DNA from: Planctomycetota bacterium
Lineage (GTDB): Bacteria > Planctomycetota > Phycisphaerae > UBA1845
DNA length: 41,138 nucleotides
NCBI GenBank assembly: GCA_024278775.1
Contig: JAJRSP010000052.1
Span: forward strand, 1-41,138
Reading direction: 5' to 3'
Part shown: positions 8,955-16,658 of the stretch, one piece after another
Numbering within the stretch: the stretch's first letter is position 1
Layout of the letters: each line of letters starts with the position of its first letter
Made by a program: the position numbers and the translations under genes
Notes under the pieces: model-generated
Databases searched by the model: none
What the model was told of the DNA's origin: nothing
The model's input: only the letters and a program-made list of their open reading frames with translations

Positions 8955-9800
8955 CTACACGATGTCCGTCGAGCACAACCCGTTCAGCACGATCGTCAGA
9001 TCCGCACCCGGCGTCGTCGAGCCGATCTGCTCAACCTCAAACGTCAGCACCGAACCAGCCGTAACCAGCACATCCACCCGCGCCGACGTGTCCAGCGTCT
9101 GACCCGCCGCGATCACGATCATGTCCGACTGCTGTGCGAACACCGAAACCCCGTCCACGCGCACATCCGCAATCAGGCTCGCACCAACCGGCGCCGTGTT
9201 CACCAGGCCCGTCGCGTCGCGCAGCGTGAAATCCACCGGCGCGACCCAGCCGGCCTCATACACCTTCACACTCAGCGTCCCGGACAGGAACACGCTCGGT
9301 GCGAACGGAATCGTCGCGCCGGTAGTGCCAACTGGTGACACTTCCCACAGCACCGCAGGCCGCTCATCGACAATCGTCAGCAAACCGAGGTTGGCTGTCA
9401 CCGTCGCGAGCGGAAAGTGCGCGGTCAGGTCCGACGGAAACGTCGGCTGAATCCGCAACGTGTTGCCCGCGTCGAGATACACGCGCCGCGTCGTGCCGTC
9501 CGGCACGGATTGAGCCGTCGCACCGTCAAACGATTTCGTCAGCCCCCTCAGACGGTACGTGATCGGATACACGCCGATGCGCGTACTGCCCTCGTCCACC
9601 ACCATCCCCGCACGCAGCGCAGCCAGCACGTTGTTCTGCCGCTGCAAGCGACGGTTGTACTGAATCTCATACGACGGCGTGCTGTTAGGCCCCACGCCCT
9701 TGGCGATGTACGCCAACCCCGTACGCACATCGATCGTCGCATCCAACCCCTGAACCGCCGCCTCCAGCGGATAGGCTTCACTCGGATAAATCACCGCCAT
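8955..9800 (-). CDS. Phage-cluster virion protein, possible tail/baseplate component
   Basis: 281 residues. ATG at 9800 is preceded by AAGGGGGG seven bases upstream; the GTG at 9803 is less likely. The N-terminus (MAVIYPSEAYPLEAAVQGLDATIDVRTGLAY) is followed by YEIQYNRRLQRQNNVLAALRAGMVVDEG, then a long beta-rich stretch ending ADLTIVLNGLCSTDIV. The strand pattern resembles the appended beta domains of tail or fibre proteins. No named family recognised. Confidence 0.65.
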   Translation of the reverse strand: MAVIYPSEAYPLEAAVQGLDATIDVRTGLAYIAKGVGPNSTPSYEIQYNRRLQRQNNVLAALRAGMVVDEGSTRIGVYPITYRLRGLTKSFDGATAQSVPDGTTRRVYLDAGNTLRIQPTFPSDLTAHFPLATVTANLGLLTIVDERPAVLWEVSPVGTTGATIPFAPSVFLSGTLSVKVYEAGWVAPVDFTLRDATGLVNTAPVGASLIADVRVDGVSVFAQQSDMIVIAAGQTLDTSARVDVLVTAGSVLTFEVEQIGSTTPGADLTIVLNGLCSTDIV

Positions 9801-9824
9801 CACAAAACCCCCCTTAAACTCGCC

Positions 9825-10316
9825 CTACTTCCCCGCCACCGGATCAAACCGGCTTGGCACAAACGCGAAACTCACGCGGTCCGTCACAGCGTCGTAACCG
9901 CTCCGAGTGACACCCAATGGCACTGTCGGCGCACTGTTGACCGTCACGATCGCGAACGCCGACGGCGAGACATTCCCCGCGCCATCCGCCATGCGCACCA
10001 CATGCTGAAACCGGCCAAAGACGTACCCCGGCGTTTCGTACGCAACCACCGCCGCCGGATAGAGATGCTCCGCCCCCAAATGCTCGCCCTCCACATGCCC
10101 GTCCGGGTTGATCGCGTCCAGATGACGCACGACCAGGTGCCCGTCCAACACATGCCCCGCCCGCCGCTCAGCCTCAGGCCACAACCGCACAGGCCTCGGC
10201 GTGAGCGGACGGTCGAAATCAACCACGCCCGTCCCGAGATCACCAAACACCTCAAACGTCGCGTCCCCCGCATACGCCCGAATCCGCTCCACCTGCACAC
10301 GCACCCGCTGCATCAT
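9825..10316 (-). CDS. Phage-cluster protein with fibronectin-like C-terminus
   Basis: About 163 residues starting at ATG 10316 (MMQRVRVQVERIRAYAGD), with a G-rich ribosome site just upstream; a TTG at 10331 is the alternative. The stretch FGRFQHVVRMADGAGNVSPSAFAIVTVNSAPTVP has the strand pattern and linker of a fibronectin type III or Ig-like module. The gene follows the 707-residue tail protein after only 24 bp, so it is probably expressed with it. A role in the tail is inferred from position. Confidence 0.65.
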   Translation of the reverse strand: MMQRVRVQVERIRAYAGDATFEVFGDLGTGVVDFDRPLTPRPVRLWPEAERRAGHVLDGHLVVRHLDAINPDGHVEGEHLGAEHLYPAAVVAYETPGYVFGRFQHVVRMADGAGNVSPSAFAIVTVNSAPTVPLGVTRSGYDAVTDRVSFAFVPSRFDPVAGK

Positions 10317-10340
10317 TCCGCCCCCATCCAAAGAACCGCG

Positions 10341-12464
10341 TCAGACCAGGTCCAACTCCGTCTCCCATCGCCCGCCGTCGAACCGGTAGCGCTTGCCCAC
10401 AACGCACGGACCGCGCGTCGCACCGTCCGTCCGCGTCGCCAGCGACAATCCTCGCCCGCGAACAGCCGCCACCTCATCACCCACGTCGAATCGAGTGTCA
10501 AACCAAGGCACTACGGGCTTGGCTGTCACACGGCGATCCTCGTTGCGCTCGCGCAGCACGTCGGCCCGCAGCGCGATGGCTGTCGAGTCGTCACGCTCGA
10601 TGTCGTCGCCTCCGGGGTTCACGCTGGCCAATGCGTTCGTCGTGCCCAGGCGCGTCGCAAACCCGTACGTGTTCGGTGCGAAGTCGATACGCGACGTGGT
10701 CAACAGCGTCGGCGTCACGCGGGCGTCCGGGCCTGACTTGGCAATCAAGCGTTCGTCCCCTTCGATCACAGCCGTCACGCGTACGCGAAACGTCTGATCG
10801 ATAATCGCGTACCAGAGATTCTGCTCCAACGGATCGACGCCCGGCGGCGCGATCGTCGTCGTGTTGGCCGCCTCAAACACCACGCCCGTCGGGTCAGCCG
10901 CCACCGAAACATCACCCGACGCCCGCGCCCACGTCGCGCCCGAGTCGAAGCTGAATTCCACGTACACACCGAAACCCGCCCCCAGCGCCGTCTTCGTAAT
11001 CGCAGGCAGGAACCGCCGCGAACGACGCGACCAGTCACCGCGGCGCATAATGTCAAAGCCTGTCACTGTCCCGAAATCAAAAGGCCCATAGTTGTCGAAC
11101 GGGATGTTTCGGTTGTACGTCGCACCGTCGAATCGGCCATCTTCATTGAGCACCCATCGTCGGCCCACGTAGCGGTTCGCGGCGTACTCCGAGCCGTCCG
11201 CGTGGTACATGCGAAACCATGCGAGCAGCTCCGCCGACTTGCCCAGCACCGCCAGCAGCCCCGGCGTCAATGCCAGTGACTTCGCATTGTCACGATCCAC
11301 AGCCGCCACGTTGTCCAGGTTCGCCGTCGGAGGCCAACCGGGAACCAGCGGAACGGTCATCTCGTAGGCCTTCACCCCGCCGACCACGATGGGCGCGTTG
11401 ATGATCTTCCCATCGTCCCAGACGATGTTGGCCGACTGCACTTCGTTCGCCCGCAAAACGTCGGTGGCCGCCAAAGACGACACGTCGAATCGCTTCGTAC
11501 CGTCCGGGTGAAATCCGCCCCGAGCCAGGTTGAGGCTGCGTCGCGTCTGATCGCCGGCCGCCCACACACGAAAGCTCGAACGCACGCCCGCACCGTCGCG
11601 CTCGCTCTCGACCGTCAGATGAATACCCGCGTCGTCCGCCAGCAGCGTCAGCGCCTCGACCAGATTGGTGGCTTCACACACCAGCGACGCACAAGGCTGC
11701 AACAACCGCCGGATCAACATGCTCGATCCGCCCGCGTTCGGCAGCGATTCGATGAACGCATCCGTGCTCACGAACACGTTGCCCTCCAACACCGGGCCGC
11801 GACGCGGTGCGTGGAACCACACGAGATAGCGAACGGCTTGCAGATAAGTCCACGGTTGCCCGTTGGCGTCTTCGTCGTGCGTGAAGATATGCACGCGGCG
11901 CGTCGTACCGTCCGGCAGCGTGATGTTCAACGGTGTGACCGATCGATTGCCAACGCCGTCCGGATTGAACACGCACGTTTCGGCCGTCACCAGCACGCTG
12001 CGATCAGCCCACGCGCCGGGGTCGGTCGCAAGCCCGTCTTCGATGAGGCCGCTGCGCATGCGCCGGCCGTAGATTTGTGCGTCGATGTCGCGCGCCAGAC
12101 GCTCGTAGACGCCGGTGGCCACAAAGCCGAACGAATCTTCCGCATGACCCGGCCCGCCGAACCACCTCGCGGTGCTCATCGGCGCATGCCCGTCGAACAG
12201 CACGCGGTCGCCGGACTGCTCGTCGCTGCGCACGTTCGCGATCATGCGCAAGTCCGCCGCGTAGCGCGCCCGAGCAGCAGCGGTGTCGACCGCATCGTCC
12301 AGCCGCACCGTGAAGCGCGCCGTCGAGAGATCGCCGTCGCTCCCGATGCGCACCTCCTCGACACGCAGGCGGTCATCGATCTCGAACACCCCGCTCCCCG
12401 GCGACGTTTCCACCTCGGCTGTCACCAGCTCAACTTCTCGTTCGCGTCCCGCAATCGCCTGCAT
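10341..12464 (-). CDS. Large phage tail protein, putative hub/baseplate component
   Basis: 707 residues, the largest gene of the cluster. The N-terminal 120 residues (VEETSPGSG-like start, VEEVRIGSDGDLSTARFTVRL, DRVLFDGHA) resemble the opening domain of phage hub proteins such as gpD/gp27, in which a 'functional' is defined and built into the baseplate. The middle includes LRMIANVRSDEQSGDR, FVATGVYERLARDIDAQIYG and a helical VEALTLLADDAGIHLTVESE. The C-terminal part is beta-rich. No tape-measure features (very long helix, hydrophobic segments) are present. In the absence of any other tail backbone gene, this is the best candidate for the tail hub. Identity is inferred, not certain. Confidence 0.6.
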   Translation of the reverse strand: MQAIAGREREVELVTAEVETSPGSGVFEIDDRLRVEEVRIGSDGDLSTARFTVRLDDAVDTAAARARYAADLRMIANVRSDEQSGDRVLFDGHAPMSTARWFGGPGHAEDSFGFVATGVYERLARDIDAQIYGRRMRSGLIEDGLATDPGAWADRSVLVTAETCVFNPDGVGNRSVTPLNITLPDGTTRRVHIFTHDEDANGQPWTYLQAVRYLVWFHAPRRGPVLEGNVFVSTDAFIESLPNAGGSSMLIRRLLQPCASLVCEATNLVEALTLLADDAGIHLTVESERDGAGVRSSFRVWAAGDQTRRSLNLARGGFHPDGTKRFDVSSLAATDVLRANEVQSANIVWDDGKIINAPIVVGGVKAYEMTVPLVPGWPPTANLDNVAAVDRDNAKSLALTPGLLAVLGKSAELLAWFRMYHADGSEYAANRYVGRRWVLNEDGRFDGATYNRNIPFDNYGPFDFGTVTGFDIMRRGDWSRRSRRFLPAITKTALGAGFGVYVEFSFDSGATWARASGDVSVAADPTGVVFEAANTTTIAPPGVDPLEQNLWYAIIDQTFRVRVTAVIEGDERLIAKSGPDARVTPTLLTTSRIDFAPNTYGFATRLGTTNALASVNPGGDDIERDDSTAIALRADVLRERNEDRRVTAKPVVPWFDTRFDVGDEVAAVRGRGLSLATRTDGATRGPCVVGKRYRFDGGRWETELDLV

Positions 12465-12498
12465 GCTTCACCCGCTTCAAGAAAGGTCTTCCGTGTAG

Positions 12499-12548
12499 CA
12501 CCGGTTTGCAACCGGTGAGTCCTGTGTGGCACCGGTTTTCAACCGGTG
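12499..12548. repeat. Tandem pair of palindromic repeats, family A (inside the phage-like operon)
   Basis: Two 19-bp palindromes, CACCGGTTTGCAACCGGTG at 12499-12517 and CACCGGTTTTCAACCGGTG at 12530-12548, sit between two tail genes. The layout (paired palindromes in a gene gap) is that of REP/BIME elements. Confidence 0.9.
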
Positions 12549-12562
12549 AAGTCGACGCCCCA

Positions 12563-13399
12563 CTAAACAACCAGTTGCACAAACCGCAACTCGAACCCCT
12601 GCAACGCCATCCCGCTCACCGGGTGTCGTCGCCGAGGCCCCCTGCGCACGAACCGATCGCACACGCACTCGGCGAACGAACGGCTGAACGAATCCGTCAT
12701 GGTGAACGCACCGGCCCGCGCGACCGCAGCCTCAATGACGGATTCGATCGTGTTGAGTGCCGTGTCGTCGGCTGCACGCAGTTGGCCGGCCCAGTTGATT
12801 TCGCGCATGCGCGTGCCGAGGTGATTGCGAAAAACGCCGTCGATCCCCGGAAATGCGAACGATTGCACATCGACCGACGTCGCGCCGATGCCGACCTCGA
12901 CGATGCTCTCCGCACCGGCCAACGCCACGCCGTCAAACGTCGGCGGTGACAGGGTGTTGACACGATCAACGGCGTAGCGCTGTTCGTACACCACGCCGGT
13001 GGCGTCCGCGCTCGATGCCTGTTCATCCAGTGCGACGAGTCGGCGGTCCGTCTGCACGACGGCTCCGTCGAGTTCCGACATGGTTAACCCGAGCAGATCG
13101 AATCCGCCGAGCGTCGCACTGTCCCCGATGCGCGGGTCTTTTCCGCCACGCAGATTCACGGCTGACACAAAGACGCTGAGCTTGGGCAGCCCCACGATGG
13201 CGTCGGCTGCGTCGCCGCGCAGTCGCCCCGCGTAGGCCACCACCGCCGCCGGCTGATTCAGACTTCGTGCGAACGCGGAGGCCTTTCGCCGATCCGCATC
13301 CGAAAAGCCCGCCACCGACCGGAACGCCGCCTGCCCCCCGGACAGAATCCCCCCGATCAACGTCACCACCGCGTTTTCGATTCCCCCAAGCTCACTCAC
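12563..13399 (-). CDS. Mu gp37-like (DUF1834) N-domain fused to a tail-type C-domain
   Basis: 278 residues beginning at GTG 13399 with GGGGGG upstream. The first half (IENAVVTLIGGILSGG, VAGFSDADRRKASAFA, QPAAVVAYAGRLRG, LPKLSVFVSAVNLRGG) follows the pattern of Mu gp37-like proteins, which act at the head-tail interface. The second half (VDVQSFAFPGIDGVFRNHLG, MREINWAGQL, ALNTIESVIEAAVARAG, FTMTDSFSRSFAECVCDRF, GMALQGFELRFVQL) looks like a separate small tail-component fold. The position right after the gp36-like gene matches the Mu order gp36-gp37. The fusion call is an inference. Confidence 0.6.
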   Translation of the reverse strand: MSELGGIENAVVTLIGGILSGGQAAFRSVAGFSDADRRKASAFARSLNQPAAVVAYAGRLRGDAADAIVGLPKLSVFVSAVNLRGGKDPRIGDSATLGGFDLLGLTMSELDGAVVQTDRRLVALDEQASSADATGVVYEQRYAVDRVNTLSPPTFDGVALAGAESIVEVGIGATSVDVQSFAFPGIDGVFRNHLGTRMREINWAGQLRAADDTALNTIESVIEAAVARAGAFTMTDSFSRSFAECVCDRFVRRGPRRRHPVSGMALQGFELRFVQLVV

Positions 13400-13431
13400 A
13401 ACACACCCCCCAAGACCTCAACTGTCTGTTT

Positions 13432-13520
13432 TCGACTTTCTTCTTTCGACTTTCCTCTTTCGACTTTCCTCTTTCGACTTTCCTCTTTCGACTTTCCTCT
13501 TTCGACTTTCCTCTTTCGGT
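13432..13520. repeat. 14-bp tandem repeat (about six units)
   Basis: The unit CGACTTTCCTCTTT is repeated head to tail with few changes, then decays into CGGTTTTCGACTTTCG. The plus strand is pure pyrimidine apart from one GA per unit. It fills the gap between the gp36-like and gp37-like genes. No gene is supported here. The number of units is likely to vary between strains. Confidence 0.9.
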
Positions 13521-13547
13521 TTTCGACTTTCGATTTTCTGTTTTCCG

Positions 13548-13991
13548 CTAAAACCCTTCGAGTTCCTCGCGAGACAACACGCGCGCCGCACCCGTCGTCG
13601 TTGCCCGAAGCCCTGTGGCTGCGTTCGCGGGAAGCTCCGCCACCGAGGGCAGCGAAGCCTCACCGGCTGCGATGTTCCGCAACCAGGCCAGTGTCGCGTC
13701 GCGCTTGCCGATCACCCCGACCGGCACCTCGCGCCGCCGCGCGTGCAGCCGATACTCAGCCAGGTCGAGCACCGCACTCTTAATCGGCCCGGCGGTCTCG
13801 ACGTGCGTGACCAGATCGATCGGAACGGCGTAGCGTTGTGCGAGGTAGCTGTCGACTTCCCCCACAGCCCCAAGCCGCACTTCGTCCGCTACGGCTGTGT
13901 TGGCTGACCCCGTCCCGGCGTCGTCGGTCAACTGCACGTACCGCGCCGTGCCCAATCGTGTTTCGATGTCGCTGTTTGTGATGTAGCTCAT
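13548..13991 (-). CDS. Mu gp36-like head-tail connector protein (DUF1320)
   Basis: 147 residues. It begins MSYITNSDIETRLGTARYVQLTDD and continues with VADEVRLGAVGEVDSYLAQRYAVP, AVLDLAEYRLHARR and KRDATLAWLRNIAAGEASLP. These are the characteristic segments of DUF1320/Mu gp36, a helical protein of the head-completion or connector group. AGGGA six bases before the ATG is a good ribosome site. It follows the capsid gene as in Mu-type head modules, separated by a 177-bp gap that holds a dispersed repeat. Confidence 0.85.
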   Translation of the reverse strand: MSYITNSDIETRLGTARYVQLTDDAGTGSANTAVADEVRLGAVGEVDSYLAQRYAVPIDLVTHVETAGPIKSAVLDLAEYRLHARRREVPVGVIGKRDATLAWLRNIAAGEASLPSVAELPANAATGLRATTTGAARVLSREELEGF

Positions 13992-14049
13992 GAGCGTTCC
14001 CTGGTTCCTGTTAGCGCCTCGATTGCACGGAATCTCTGTCTCGCCATTA

Positions 14050-14076
14050 CCGCTCCCTTACGGTCGCGGCTCTGAT
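14050..14076. repeat. Dispersed repeat family C/D (CCGCTCCCTTACGGTCGCGG type)
   Basis: Matches the repeats at 16594-16622, 17964-17991, 23337-23366, 23517-23546 and 29049-29082 with few changes. The common pattern is CCGCT(C/T)C, then a short variable centre, then CGCGG(C/T)TCTG. Here it lies between the capsid and gp36-like genes. Confidence 0.8.
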
Positions 14077-14168
14077 GGTGTCGTTCGCATTTGACACAAG
14101 GGACATTCCCACCCACCCCACCGTCCCTCTGTGTCTCAGTCCCGACGTCTCGCGATCGCCTGTCGGGC

Positions 14169-15083
14169 TTAGACGAAGTCGGTGCGTACTGCGTACTGCC
14201 AGTAGCCGTAGGCGATGCGGTAGCGGGCGCGGACGCCGAAGAGGAGTTTTTCGCGTTTGAACGATTCCTCGCTGTCCTCCGCCAGCGCGTTGAACTCGAC
14301 CGGCTCGCGATCCTGGAAAATGAACGGGCGCACCACGCCGTCGGTCTTGAGCAGGTACCACGCGCTCGCGTCGGTCAGCCAGGGCATGGCGACGACCTTG
14401 GCGGCACCGCTCAGGACGTTGGTGGTGTTGTCCACCACGGTGGCGTTGATGGCTTCGAGGGCGCTGAAGAACATGGTCGGCGGCACGACGCACACGAAGC
14501 CGCCGGCGCCGATGGGCAGCGGCTCGCCCTGGTCGTCCGCGAAGGTCATCATGGTGGCGATGGCCTGTCGCAATGCCGTTTTGAATTCGGCCGTCGTGGG
14601 GTCGCCCGGTGCCAGCGCAGCGCTGGTCACGTCGTTGTCCTGACTCCCGCTTTGGCCTGAGACGTGGGCGTTGCTGAAGAAGGTCGCACCGTCGTAGCTG
14701 GTGAACCCGGCGGACGCGCCGCTGTTGAGCAGTTGGGCGATGAGGTAGTCCTTATGCGTGGCGGCGCGCTGGGCCAGCTCTCCGATGCGCACGCGGATTT
14801 GGCCGGTCTGATCGTCGGCGATCTCGTCGCGATCGACTGCGAGCGTCGATTCGTATTTGAGATTTTCGACGGAATAAGACTCGGTGCGCAGCCCCTTGGC
14901 CAACCGCCCGGTGCCCCACTCACGCATTCTGGGTACGGTCCCCAGCCAGCGGTAGGTTTCGCTGTCGGAGTTGCTGACGATGCGTGTGGCCAACTCCGTG
15001 AAGTGGGCCGGTGTGTTTTCCAGTCGGTTGAAGAATTCGCTGCGCAGCCCCTTGGTGAGCAGCCCGGTGTTGATGACAGCCAT
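14169..15083 (-). CDS. Major capsid protein, Mu gpT-like
   Basis: 304 residues, the usual size of Mu gpT (HK97-fold). Diagnostic segments: NTGLLTKGLRSEFFNRLE at the N-terminus, YRWLGTVPRMREWGTGRLAK, LKYESTLAVDRDEIADDQ, GATFFSNAHVSGQSGSQDN, FVCVVPPTMFFSALEAINA, WYLLKTDGVVRPFIFQDREP and LLFGVRARYRIAYGYWQYA. GGGGGA lies eight bases before ATG. It forms the shell of the particle. Flanked by the decoration protein and gp36-like gene, as expected. The plus-strand base skew changes sharply just beyond its 3' end. Confidence 0.93.
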   Translation of the reverse strand: MAVINTGLLTKGLRSEFFNRLENTPAHFTELATRIVSNSDSETYRWLGTVPRMREWGTGRLAKGLRTESYSVENLKYESTLAVDRDEIADDQTGQIRVRIGELAQRAATHKDYLIAQLLNSGASAGFTSYDGATFFSNAHVSGQSGSQDNDVTSAALAPGDPTTAEFKTALRQAIATMMTFADDQGEPLPIGAGGFVCVVPPTMFFSALEAINATVVDNTTNVLSGAAKVVAMPWLTDASAWYLLKTDGVVRPFIFQDREPVEFNALAEDSEESFKREKLLFGVRARYRIAYGYWQYAVRTDFV

Positions 15084-15145
15084 GAATCGGTTCCCCCAAA
15101 AATGTGTTCTTTGTCAATCCGTTTTACGTTGTGCGCGACGGTCTC

Positions 15146-15589
15146 CTAGGTCGCGTCTGCGTCGGCGACACCGTGCAGGCGGATGACGAATTCGCTGCCG
15201 CTGATCCAGTCCTGCACGCGGCCTATGAATACGAAGGCGCCGCTGGATGCGGTTAGTGCCAAAGTATTGTCACTGCTTGCGTAGACCTTTTTGCCGACGC
15301 TGGTGATTGTGCCGGCAGCGACGGGGTGTCCGAAGTCGCCTTGTGTGAAAACGCGGACGGAGATGTCTCCGTCACTTCCGTTGGTGTTGTCGGCCTCCTC
15401 GTAGGCGATGCCGACGAAGAAATTGGCTGTGCCCGCACCGGCGCCTGTGACGAAGGGTTGGGCGTAGCCGCTGGCCTCCTCGACGACGACGAAGGCGCCT
15501 TTGTAGATGTGGACGCCGCTCTTGACGAGTACGGAGCGCAGCTCCTGATCCACGTAATGATCCACGTCACGGTTTGCTGTCAGTGCCAT
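15146..15589 (-). CDS. Capsid decoration / head-stabilising protein (DUF2190-like)
   Basis: 147 residues starting MALTANRDVDHYVDQELRSV with AAGGGGTG upstream. Segments VHIYKGAFVVVEEASGYAQPF, FFVGIAYEEADNTNG, VRVFTQGDFGHPVAAG and FIGRVQDWISGSEFVIRLHG follow the layout of small beta-rich decoration proteins located directly before the capsid gene in Mu-like phages. It probably binds the outside of the capsid. Confidence 0.75.
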   Translation of the reverse strand: MALTANRDVDHYVDQELRSVLVKSGVHIYKGAFVVVEEASGYAQPFVTGAGAGTANFFVGIAYEEADNTNGSDGDISVRVFTQGDFGHPVAAGTITSVGKKVYASSDNTLALTASSGAFVFIGRVQDWISGSEFVIRLHGVADADAT

Positions 15590-15648
15590 GATTTGTCACC
15601 CCTTGCGTTTTGACTTTGCGTTGCAAGAAAAAAACTCATTTCCGATCA

Positions 15649-16563
15649 TCATCGCGACGCGTGGTTACGCAGAGCGTCGGCGATGTAGGCGTTTTCGTTC
15701 GTAATGGCGGCCAACTCCGGATGCGTGCGGAACTCGGCTGCGGCGCGGGCGGCGAGCGCCCGGCGTGGGCGTTCGAGGGCACCTGCGTCCGGCGGTGCGG
15801 TGTGGCCCAGGGGTACGACGACGGGGGCTGCGGCGATCCATTCGTCGAACATTTCCGGGTCTTTCAAGGCGAGTTTGAGTGCGAAATCCCGCTGTGCGGG
15901 GACGATTCTGCCGCTGCGGGTTGCGTCGGAAACCTTTTGCTCGGCGGCGGCGTGCGTGCGTTCGCGATCGAGTTCCTCCAATCGGGCGGCGGCGGCGACG
16001 AGCAGAGTTTCGGTGTCGCTGGTCGGGGCCAACTGGAGTCGATCACAGAGTGCCGCAATGGTGACACGCACCTGGCCGTCGCGGTTGACGATTGGGTCGG
16101 CCCCGACGATGGCGGGCTTGTTGGTGAGGGCGACCGAGTGCAGTCCGATGAGCTTTCGGTCGGTGCGGCGGACCAGTGCGACGGGCGAGAGGTAGCGGTA
16201 CTCGCGGTTGGCGAGCAGTTTTTTGGCGCGGTCGGTCCATCGGACGTCGGCAAAAAGCCCGACGCCCGGTTCGGCGACGATGGCGGTGATCCAGCCTGCG
16301 GCGGGTGCCTGTCCGTTGGGTGCGGCGAATTCGCCGCCGAGCGTTTGATGCTCGTAGTCCACGGGCAGGTCGGTGCCGTGTTCGGCGAATGCTTTTTGGG
16401 TGAGCGTGGCGGATTCGTCATCGACGACGAAGCGTCCGCGTGTGCTGTCGACCTGGCCCCAGGGTGCGATGCGGACGCGCTTGGGGACTTTGCCTTCGGT
16501 GAATCCGGCGGCGTCCAGCGGGGTGAGTTCGTGTTCATTTTGGATGTTTGGTTTTTGGTTCAT
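15649..16563 (-). CDS. Prohead protease/scaffold, Mu gpI-like
   Basis: 304 residues from ATG 16563, with GGAG nine bases upstream. The open frame runs on to 17667 but the extra part is in a wrong frame over the portal gene. The N-terminal domain (VPKRVRIAPWGQVDSTRGRF, LPVDYEHQTL, GWITAIVAEPGVGLFADVRWT, YRYLSPVALV, LIGLHSVALTNKPAIVG) is the Mu gpI type, a self-cleaving maturation protease. The C-terminal part (LLVAAAARLEELDRER, FALKLALKD) is the helical scaffold region. It would drive prohead assembly and then degrade the scaffold. Position between portal and decoration protein agrees. Confidence 0.9.
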   Translation of the reverse strand: MNQKPNIQNEHELTPLDAAGFTEGKVPKRVRIAPWGQVDSTRGRFVVDDESATLTQKAFAEHGTDLPVDYEHQTLGGEFAAPNGQAPAAGWITAIVAEPGVGLFADVRWTDRAKKLLANREYRYLSPVALVRRTDRKLIGLHSVALTNKPAIVGADPIVNRDGQVRVTIAALCDRLQLAPTSDTETLLVAAAARLEELDRERTHAAAEQKVSDATRSGRIVPAQRDFALKLALKDPEMFDEWIAAAPVVVPLGHTAPPDAGALERPRRALAARAAAEFRTHPELAAITNENAYIADALRNHASR

Positions 16564-16593
16564 TTTTTTTGCTCCGAGTACCAGTTTTGTTCC

Positions 16594-16622
16594 CCGCTTC
16601 CTTACGGGCGCGGCTCTGTTCG
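16594..16622. repeat. Dispersed repeat family C (between portal and protease genes)
   Basis: CCGCTTCCTTACGGGCGCGG followed by CTCTGTTCG, identical to the copies starting at 23337 and 23517 outside the phage-like operon. Confidence 0.88.
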
Positions 16623-16658
16623 TTTGTTTGGTCATTGCGATTGGTTGCGACATTTCGG

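Noticed and set aside
14000..14168. Replication origin at the skew switch
   Set aside because: No DnaA-box cluster, AT-rich unwinding region or dnaA/gyrB-type neighbours seen. Only the skew change is reported.
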